NCBI GenBank assembly: GCA_035455185.1
Contig: DATIFQ010000301.1
Span: 1 to 11,852, forward strand
Source: JAEHDI01 sp035455185
Lineage (GTDB): Bacteria; Acidobacteriota; Terriglobia; Bryobacterales; Bryobacteraceae
DNA length: 11,852 nucleotides
Direction: 5' to 3'
Position 1 is the stretch's first letter; every line of letters starts with the position of its first letter. Under the pieces are notes generated by a model. It had not been told where the DNA came from. It did no database searches and worked only from the letters and a program-made list of their open reading frames with translations. Made by a program: the position numbers and the translations under genes. Below are positions 1-5,081 of this stretch, piece after piece.

Positions 1-1
1 G

Positions 2-82
2 ACACGTCCCGATGACGAGCGCTTCGCCCGCATCCTCAAGGTCTTCGCCGACGCCCGCGAGAAACTCCGGCGTCGCATGTGA
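2..82 (+). CDS. C-terminal end of an unidentified protein (partial)
   Basis: A reading frame enters from the left edge and stays open for 26 codons to a TGA at 80-82. The tail reads DDERFARILKVFADAREKL followed by four basic residues and Met. It looks like a charged amphipathic helix, which fits a real C-terminus. Coding-like composition and the stop just before the convergent permease gene support a genuine gene end. The fragment is too short to name a family. Confidence is modest because other frames are also open here. Confidence 0.4.
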   Translation, partial: TRPDDERFARILKVFADAREKLRRRM

Positions 83-128
83 ATCACAAACCGGAGACAC
101 ACCAGCGACTCACAATTCCTCCGGCAAA

Positions 129-2726
129 TCAATCATGGCGGAGGGTCAACGCCGGGTCAGTGCGGGTGGCGTTCCGGGCCGGGACGAAGCCTGCGGCGAG
201 CGCAACCAGAAGCATCAGTGTGGAAGCCGCGGCGAGAGCCGACCAATCCCTTGCGCTCACGCCATAGAGCCGGCTCGAAAGACCCTTCCCCGCCGCCAGA
301 GTGAATACGATTCCGAGCGCGATACCGCAAGCCGCCAGCCGGGCGGTAAGACCGAGCACGGAGCTGAGTACGTCGCCCGGACGGGCCCCGAGCGCCATTC
401 GGATGCCGGTCTCACGGGTGCGCGCGCTGACGAAATAGGAAATGACGCCGTAGAGGCCCACGGCGGCGAGCAAGACACCCACGAGCGCGAGGGCGGATGC
501 AAGCTGTGAAGGCAAGCGAAACTCCCCGAGCGCCGAGTCAACGAGGCTGCTCAGAGTGAACGAAGCATACACGACGAGGCCCGAATCGATCTCCTTGAGC
601 TGATCTCGCACGGGCTTGACGAGGGTCGCCGGGCTCGAGTCAGTTCTTACGAGCAGGTTCACGTCGCCGGAGTTCAGTTGAGCGAATGGAAAATACAGAT
701 ACGGGCTCGGCGCTTCGCTTATGGAGTTTATGCGAGCGTCACGGGACACGCCCACGATCTCCCAGGCTGGGCCGTCCGGACCGCCGGTCTGGAATAGCTT
801 CCCAATCGGGTCTTCGGAGGGCCACAGGCGGCGGGCGCCGGTCTCGTTGATGATAGCCACCTTGCGCCCCGAGAAGCCGTCGTGGTCGTCGAACTCGCGG
901 CCGCGCAGTAGCCGTGTGCCGAGCAGCGAAAAATAGCCGGGGCCGACGACCGACATCCGAACTTCAACCGGCTCTGGTCGGGGTCCGGGCAGCAGAATCC
1001 TCTCGGTGCGGCCACCGCCGGAGCCGCCCAACGGCGGTCTCATAGCGACAGCAGCGCTATGCACTCCTGGCAGAGCCCGTATGCTGGCGGTGACCTGGCG
1101 ATAGAGCAAATCGCGCTGCCCCGTTCCGGCTTCGCCCAGGTTTGGGATCTCTAGGACGAGTACGTTGTTGTGACTGAACCCGAGATCGGCTTTGAGCCCG
1201 TTACGGAAGCTGCGCGCAAGCAGGATACCCGCGACCACCAGCACGAGCGCAATGCCGACTTGGAGCACCACCAGCACGTTCCGAGCCTTGACCCGGCTGC
1301 CGGACGTTCCAGCCGCCACTTCCGCACCCTTGAGTACCGGAGCAAGGTCCGCACGAGCAGAGATAATTGCTGGCGCCAAGCCGAAAAGCAACCCACTTCC
1401 CGTAGCAACAAAGACCGAGAACAGAAGCACGCGGGAATCGAGCAGGAGTTCGGCTTGCCCGACGAAATAACCAAGGCGAAGAACTGACGGCAACACCTGG
1501 ATGAGAATGCCTCCAAGAGCGATGCCGGCAACCGCTCCGAGAGCTGCGAGAAGGGAGGCTTCAGTGAGGAGCTGGCGCACGAGGCGGACCCGGCCGGCGC
1601 CGAGTGCCAGGCGGACGGCCATCTCTCGCCTCCGCGTCTCGGCGCGCGCCAGCAATAGTATGGCGACGTTCATCGAGGCAAGAAGCAACACCGCACCCAC
1701 GAGCGCCATCAGCACCAGGCTGAAGCTTCCGGCTGCACGCATGCGATGTGCGCGATCGGATTCCACACGAACGGTCCGGCCCTTGTTTGTGGCCGGGTAA
1801 GCACGCGCCAAGTTCGATGCGATGCTCGTGAGCTCCTGCTTCGCCCGGTTGATTGAAACGCCGGTCCGCGGCCGGCCGATGACCGCGAGCTGCGGGATGC
1901 GGCGTTCGTGCAAAACCCAGGAACCCCATGTGCTGAAGGGGACCCAGAGATCGGCCGACATGTCGTTGCGCGTTCCCCGGAAGGACGCAGGGGCAACGCC
2001 CACTATGGTCACTATCCTGCCACCCATTCTCACTCCGCGGCCGATGATCCCGGGATCGCCGCCGAATCTTGCCTGAAAGAACCGGTGGCCGAGAACGATG
2101 ACGGGAGGCGGGATCGTTTCCTCGCGAAACGTGCGACCGACAGCAGCCTCGATGCCCAAGAGCGTGAAGAAGTTGTCGGAGACGACTTCGGCGTAGGTGC
2201 CTTCAGGAACGTCGCCGATTGTGAGCACCGGACCGCGGTAATCCACGGCGGCTACGCCGGCAAGCGAGCTGGCGTTGCGATAGTCCAGATAGTCGGCGCC
2301 GGATACACCCGCCTCTGGGAACTGCGGCGAAGTCGTGCTGATGTGGATGATCTCCGAGACGCGAGGCACGGGCATTGGGCGCGTGGCAATTGCATCGATA
2401 AAACTGAAGATGGCGCTGTTGGCGCCTATGCCCACAGCCAGCGAGAGTGCTGCGATCAGCGTGAAGCCGGGGTTGCGGCGCAGCATTCGGAGACCGTAAC
2501 GCACATCCTGAGTTACCACCTCGATCCAGGCGAGCGGGCGCACGTCGCGGCACTCCTCCTTCGTCTGCTCCAAGCCGCCGAGCGAGAGCAGAGCCTGGCG
2601 GTGCGCCTCGACGGGGGTCATGCCGGCGCTGATGTTGTCTTGGGTGCGGCACTCCAGGTCGAATTTCAACTCGTCGTCGAGGTCGCGCTCGAACCGACGG
2701 CTACGAAATCGATCAAGCCAGAACAT
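129..2726 (-). CDS. ADOP-family (MacB/FtsX-type) ABC transporter permease
   Basis: 865-residue membrane protein of the acidobacterial duplicated orphan permease type. Family members are permeases usually found without an adjacent ATPase, and none is visible here; their substrate is unknown. Residues 1-75 form the charged permease-prefix region (DLDDEL, then MTPVEAHRQALLSLGG). Helix 1 lies at about 88-112 and is followed by a MacB-like extracytoplasmic domain (about 115-330). The first FtsX core spans about 333-460, with helices near 335-360, 388-412 and 433-456 and the motif RRREMAVRLALGAGR. A second unit starts with a helix at 483-505 and an extracytoplasmic domain (510-735). The last FtsX core (740-855) repeats the motif as RETGIRMALGARPGDV. 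Length is typical of the family. The ATG has a strong GAGGAG five bases upstream (2732-2737), which overlaps the PadR stop codon, so translation is probably coupled to PadR. Confidence 0.93.
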   Translation of the reverse strand: MFWLDRFRSRRFERDLDDELKFDLECRTQDNISAGMTPVEAHRQALLSLGGLEQTKEECRDVRPLAWIEVVTQDVRYGLRMLRRNPGFTLIAALSLAVGIGANSAIFSFIDAIATRPMPVPRVSEIIHISTTSPQFPEAGVSGADYLDYRNASSLAGVAAVDYRGPVLTIGDVPEGTYAEVVSDNFFTLLGIEAAVGRTFREETIPPPVIVLGHRFFQARFGGDPGIIGRGVRMGGRIVTIVGVAPASFRGTRNDMSADLWVPFSTWGSWVLHERRIPQLAVIGRPRTGVSINRAKQELTSIASNLARAYPATNKGRTVRVESDRAHRMRAAGSFSLVLMALVGAVLLLASMNVAILLLARAETRRREMAVRLALGAGRVRLVRQLLTEASLLAALGAVAGIALGGILIQVLPSVLRLGYFVGQAELLLDSRVLLFSVFVATGSGLLFGLAPAIISARADLAPVLKGAEVAAGTSGSRVKARNVLVVLQVGIALVLVVAGILLARSFRNGLKADLGFSHNNVLVLEIPNLGEAGTGQRDLLYRQVTASIRALPGVHSAAVAMRPPLGGSGGGRTERILLPGPRPEPVEVRMSVVGPGYFSLLGTRLLRGREFDDHDGFSGRKVAIINETGARRLWPSEDPIGKLFQTGGPDGPAWEIVGVSRDARINSISEAPSPYLYFPFAQLNSGDVNLLVRTDSSPATLVKPVRDQLKEIDSGLVVYASFTLSSLVDSALGEFRLPSQLASALALVGVLLAAVGLYGVISYFVSARTRETGIRMALGARPGDVLSSVLGLTARLAACGIALGIVFTLAAGKGLSSRLYGVSARDWSALAAASTLMLLVALAAGFVPARNATRTDPALTLRHD

Positions 2727-2736
2727 GTTGGCTCCT

Positions 2737-3072
2737 CTAAGCGTTTTCGAGAATCAGGGACACAGCCGAGGCGATGCGCTCCCAGTTCGATACTTCCTCT
2801 TCCAGGCGGCGGCGGCCGGCGGCGGTCAGCCGGTAATACTTCGCCCTGCGATTATTCTCCGATGCGGCCCACTCCGCGCTCACCCACTTACGACGTTCCA
2901 GACGGTGGAGCGCGGGATAGAGAGAGCCCTGCTGCACCTGCAGGATGTCGCGGGAGACCTGCTGGATACGCTGGGAGATGGCGAATCCGTGCATCGGTCC
3001 CGGGGCGAGAACTTTTAGGATGAGCAGATCGAGAGTGCCCTGGAGAAGATCGGTCTTCGGCGAATCACTCAT
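2737..3072 (-). CDS. PadR-family winged-helix transcriptional repressor
   Basis: 111-residue PadR regulator. DLLQGTLDLLILKVL at 8-22 begins the winged helix, HGFAISQRI (28-36) follows, and GSLYPALHRLERRKWV (49-64) is the recognition helix region. The wing carries RRAKYYRLTAAGRRRLEEE, and a C-terminal helix probably dimerises. This short form is the one commonly encoded just ahead of ADOP permeases, and the permease starts ten bases downstream, so the two form an operon. No Shine-Dalgarno sequence precedes the ATG. A near-consensus promoter sits directly against it, which predicts a leaderless transcript, and a perfect palindrome within the promoter suggests autorepression. The ligand cannot be told from the sequence. 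Confidence 0.93.
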   Translation of the reverse strand: MSDSPKTDLLQGTLDLLILKVLAPGPMHGFAISQRIQQVSRDILQVQQGSLYPALHRLERRKWVSAEWAASENNRRAKYYRLTAAGRRRLEEEVSNWERIASAVSLILENA

Positions 3073-3075
3073 GAA

Positions 3076-3108
3076 GACATTCTACAGGAGTTTCATGTAG
3101 AATGTCAA
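3076..3108 (-). promoter_or_regulatory. PadR operon promoter with embedded palindromic operator
   Basis: On the minus strand a perfect -35 TTGACA (3103-3108) is followed by an 18-base spacer and a -10 TAGAAT (3079-3084, 5/6 to consensus). The -10 ends six bases before the PadR ATG, so the first transcribed base should be at or beside the A of the ATG. The same stretch contains a perfect inverted repeat. Arms GACATTCTACA (3076-3086) and TGTAGAATGTC (3096-3106) are separated by nine bases. One arm covers the -10 and the other overlaps the -35. Size and symmetry fit a PadR dimer site, which would block RNA polymerase directly. The repeat and hexamers are seen directly; PadR binding is inferred. 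Confidence 0.75.
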
Positions 3109-3227
3109 GGTGAAGGTGCGGGAATCGATCAGGCCGCAACGCCGGAGCGTGCCGGGGTGGTCTCTTCACGCCGTCTCCGGTTTCATTCCCCTTGCATCAC
3201 CGGCAGCGTTGCGCCAGATTGATAGGG

Positions 3228-3527
3228 ATGCCCCCGTACGTGATGGTCCTGCGTGTCGTTCTCGGGGTGCTCAGCGTTTTCTTTGCGTACTCGCTTGGAA
3301 AGGCCATCGCCCGGAAACGGAGGAACCAAATTCGCGATTCGGTCCTGACAGCGTGGGTCCTGCGAACTGCGGTCACGGGCTTCGGAGTCTTCTGGCGCGT
3401 GGGCGCCGATGCGTTATCAATCGGAGTGGTTGTCCTTGCCGTATTATCGGCGGCGGCAGGTTACCGAAACGAGGGCAAACAGAAGGTGCGGGAGGACCTG
3501 ACGGACGTCATCTTCCCGAAGCAGTGA
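3228..3527 (+). CDS. Small two-helix membrane protein, function unknown
   Basis: 99-residue protein. A hydrophobic helix spans about 5-24 (MVLRVVLGVLSVFFAYSLG). A basic stretch AIARKRRNQ and a helical middle segment follow, then a second hydrophobic helix at about 72-90 (ALSIGVVVLAVLSAAAGY). The tail is polar and charged and ends VIFPKQ. The basic residues after helix 1 predict that this loop is cytoplasmic. I recognise no named family. The frame is open to an upstream ATG at 3192, but ATG 3228 places the N-terminus directly before the membrane helix. Neither start has a good ribosome-binding site; a weak ATAGGG lies immediately before 3228. It stands alone, divergent from the PadR operon and convergent with the mini-protein at 3560. 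Confidence 0.65.
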   Translation: MPPYVMVLRVVLGVLSVFFAYSLGKAIARKRRNQIRDSVLTAWVLRTAVTGFGVFWRVGADALSIGVVVLAVLSAAAGYRNEGKQKVREDLTDVIFPKQ

Positions 3528-3559
3528 GACCGCGGCGCACGGCCGCGCTAGCGGCGTTG

Positions 3560-3772
3560 TCAGGTAAAGGGGCCGCGTAACCCGCCCAGGGCCATAAGGC
3601 CGAGCACGATCACCGCGAGAATCCACCAGATCGAGCCCCGGCGGCTGGCATCCCGCTCATGCAGCCGGTTCCAGAATTCGTCCTCTTTCTGATACCAGCT
3701 CTTCTCCTCTGGAGGCATATTCGGACCTGTTAGGGTCAGAATACCACCGAACCGGCGCAGCCGGACTCTCAT
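3560..3772 (-). CDS. Single-helix membrane mini-protein coupled to the zincin gene
   Basis: 70-residue protein with a polar, charged N-terminal part (PPEEKSWYQKEDEFWNRLHER at 20-40), one hydrophobic helix at about 47-65 (SIWWILAVIVLGLMALGG) and a short tail. The ATG at 3770-3772 overlaps the zincin stop as ATGA, with GAGG four bases upstream. This supports translational coupling and the long start. A start at Met19 (3718, 52 residues) is possible and would remove an unremarkable basic leader, but it has only a weak ribosome-binding site. No family is recognised. The position suggests a role alongside the secreted zincin, for example membrane anchoring or immunity; this is a guess. The damaged second zincin at 10931 lacks any such partner. 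Confidence 0.6.
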   Translation of the reverse strand: MRVRLRRFGGILTLTGPNMPPEEKSWYQKEDEFWNRLHERDASRRGSIWWILAVIVLGLMALGGLRGPFT

Positions 3773-4383
3773 TTTCCTCGTGTGGCGTCGCCGCCGGTCC
3801 GCCGATCGACTTCGCCCTGGATATGCCGAGCCTCGTCACGAGAGAAGCCAAGAATTCCTTTTGACACGTCATTGAGCGCCCGTTCGTCCCATGTTGGCCG
3901 CATCAGCCCGTTCTCTGAGTGGGAACCGGCACCAAGCAGAATGTGGCCGACCTCGTGGGCCATGGCATGACCCAAGACCTGTCCAGCCGACGCCGTTGAT
4001 ATGAACTGGCGGGCAATACATCTCTGTACCCGGGGGTACGAAATGGTTGCATAGACCGCCTCGGGGCCGCTCAGCAGTGCCAAGCCGAGCGCCGCCTTGT
4101 CAACGTAGTCGAGCGTCGCGGGCACGATTCTCAGGATGATCGTGCCGGCGGGACGCCCGTTGGCGGAGTCAAGCCAAGCGACGCGGACGCCGGCGTCCGA
4201 CAAAATCCTCGCCATCTCCCCCCGGGCAGTCGACAGAACCTCGTCCGGAACACCCGCCATGTCGTGAACGAAGATCGGCAGAGGGCCGCCTTCCGCCTGG
4301 CTACCTTGTTGGGCCCGGCCCGCGGCAAGGCCAACCTCAGCCGCCATTACCACCGCCCAAATGACCGTATCTTTGATTCCCAT
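3769..4383 (-). CDS. Secreted zincin-type metalloprotease-like protein (HEXXH)
   Basis: 204-residue protein. Residues 1-25 form a signal peptide-like leader: a short basic start, the hydrophobic core VIWAVVMAAEVGLA, and AGRAQQ as a plausible cleavage area. PIFVHDMAGVPDEVLSTA (36-53) begins an N-terminal domain. The C-terminal half carries the zinc site AHEVGHILLGAGSHSENGLM, with His143, catalytic Glu144, His147 and a likely third ligand near His155. The spacing is not the classic metzincin pattern, so it is described only as a zincin. The frame is open to an ATG at 4434, but the ATG at 4383 has GGGGAGG (4388-4394) at ideal spacing and places the signal peptide first, so it was chosen. The gene is divergent from the sigma/kinase pair and overlaps the mini-protein gene by 4 bp. 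Substrate unknown. Confidence 0.82.
   Translation of the reverse strand: MGIKDTVIWAVVMAAEVGLAAGRAQQGSQAEGGPLPIFVHDMAGVPDEVLSTARGEMARILSDAGVRVAWLDSANGRPAGTIILRIVPATLDYVDKAALGLALLSGPEAVYATISYPRVQRCIARQFISTASAGQVLGHAMAHEVGHILLGAGSHSENGLMRPTWDERALNDVSKGILGFSRDEARHIQGEVDRRTGGDATRGK
3935..4062. repeat. 128-bp near-identical block, copy A
   Basis: This stretch of the zincin gene matches 11097-11224 at a constant offset of 7162 with only two mismatches (positions 4005 and 4045) and no gaps. It covers the zinc motif and the residues just N-terminal to it. The flank up to the stop codon is only about 79% identical by hand count. Confidence 0.85.
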
Positions 4384-4440
4384 GTTTCCTCCCCGTCCGT
4401 CCGGGAAGGCGGGAATCAGGACCGAAAACGACAATCGCGC

Positions 4441-4468
4441 TTAAGACACCTTGGTCCGGTGTTATACT
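4441..4468 (+). promoter_or_regulatory. Candidate promoter of the sigma/kinase operon
   Basis: TTAAGA (4441-4446, 4/6 to -35 consensus) is followed by a 16-base spacer and TATACT (4463-4468, 5/6 to -10). A start near 4475 would give a leader of about 36 bases before the sigma ATG. The -10 area GTTATACTGA read on the other strand gives TATAAC, so it could also serve the divergent zincin gene. The minus-strand -35 is poor. Sequence match only. Confidence 0.4.
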
Positions 4469-4510
4469 GAGGCAGGCCAACCGAAAGGCCGCGGTCAGGC
4501 AGGAGAGGGG

Positions 4511-5077
4511 ATGGCCGTGTCCGCGCCGGAAGTGACGCAATTGCTGGTCGCATGGGGCCAGGGGGACCAGGCGGCGCGGGATTCGCTTATCCCACTTGTC
4601 TATCAAGAGTTACGCCGTCTGGCTCACCGCTACATGACGGGTGAGCGGCCAGGGCACACCCTTCAGACCACGGCGCTGGTGAACGAAGCCTACCTTCGCC
4701 TGGTGGACTGCCGGCGGGTCCGCTGGCAAAACCGTGCTCACTTCTTTGCGGTGTCGGCCACCCTGATGCGGCGCATTCTGGTGGATTACGCCCGCTCCCG
4801 CGGGTACCAAAAGCGCGGAGCCGACGCGCAAACCGTGTTACTTGACGAGAATCTGGACCTGTCGCCGCAGAAGGGCTGCGACCTGGTGGCGATCGACGAG
4901 GCGCTCGATGCACTAGCCGTCTTCGATCCCCGGAAGAGCAAGGTGGTCGAACTGAAGTTCTTCGGCGGTCTTACGGCCGACGAGATTGCCGAGGTGTTGC
5001 AGGTTTCCCCACAGACCGTCCTTCGGGACTGGAAGCTCGCCCGGTCCTGGCTGCTGCGCGAGATAAAGCGGGGCTGA
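4511..5077 (+). CDS. ECF-type RNA polymerase sigma factor (PF07638-like)
   Basis: 188-residue extracytoplasmic-function sigma factor. Region 2 spans about 20-97: LVYQELRRLAHRYMTGER, then the family hallmark HTLQTTALVNEAYLRL, and WQNRAHFFAVSATLMRRILVDYAR, which includes core-binding and -10-binding segments. Region 4 spans about 125-186 with the helix-turn-helix LTADEIAEVLQVSPQTVLRDW (154-174). The frame extends upstream to 4451, but the ATG at 4511 has AGGAGA (4501-4506) at good spacing and gives the usual family N-terminus, so it was chosen. The stop lies four bases before the kinase ATG. No anti-sigma factor is adjacent. In this family a Ser/Thr kinase is a frequent neighbour, so the kinase may control the sigma factor; that link is inferred. 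Target promoters unknown. Confidence 0.93.
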   Translation: MAVSAPEVTQLLVAWGQGDQAARDSLIPLVYQELRRLAHRYMTGERPGHTLQTTALVNEAYLRLVDCRRVRWQNRAHFFAVSATLMRRILVDYARSRGYQKRGADAQTVLLDENLDLSPQKGCDLVAIDEALDALAVFDPRKSKVVELKFFGGLTADEIAEVLQVSPQTVLRDWKLARSWLLREIKRG

Positions 5078-5081
5078 ATCC

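Noticed and set aside
91..124. CCGGAG / CTCCGG inverted repeat between the first two genes as a terminator
   Set aside because: The loop is 22 bases, no T-run follows on either strand, and a further CTCCGG at 65-70 shows the match can arise by chance.
12..509. Plus-strand open frame of 165 codons at the left edge
   Set aside because: Mostly antisense to the permease C-terminus; the product is low in hydrophobic residues and rich in Arg, Gly and Glu, as expected of a shadow frame.
1908..3023. Plus-strand open frame of 371 codons
   Set aside because: It runs antisense across both the permease and the PadR gene, whose protein motifs are unmistakable. Its own product shows no domain-like pattern. 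Long antisense frames are common in GC-rich coding DNA.
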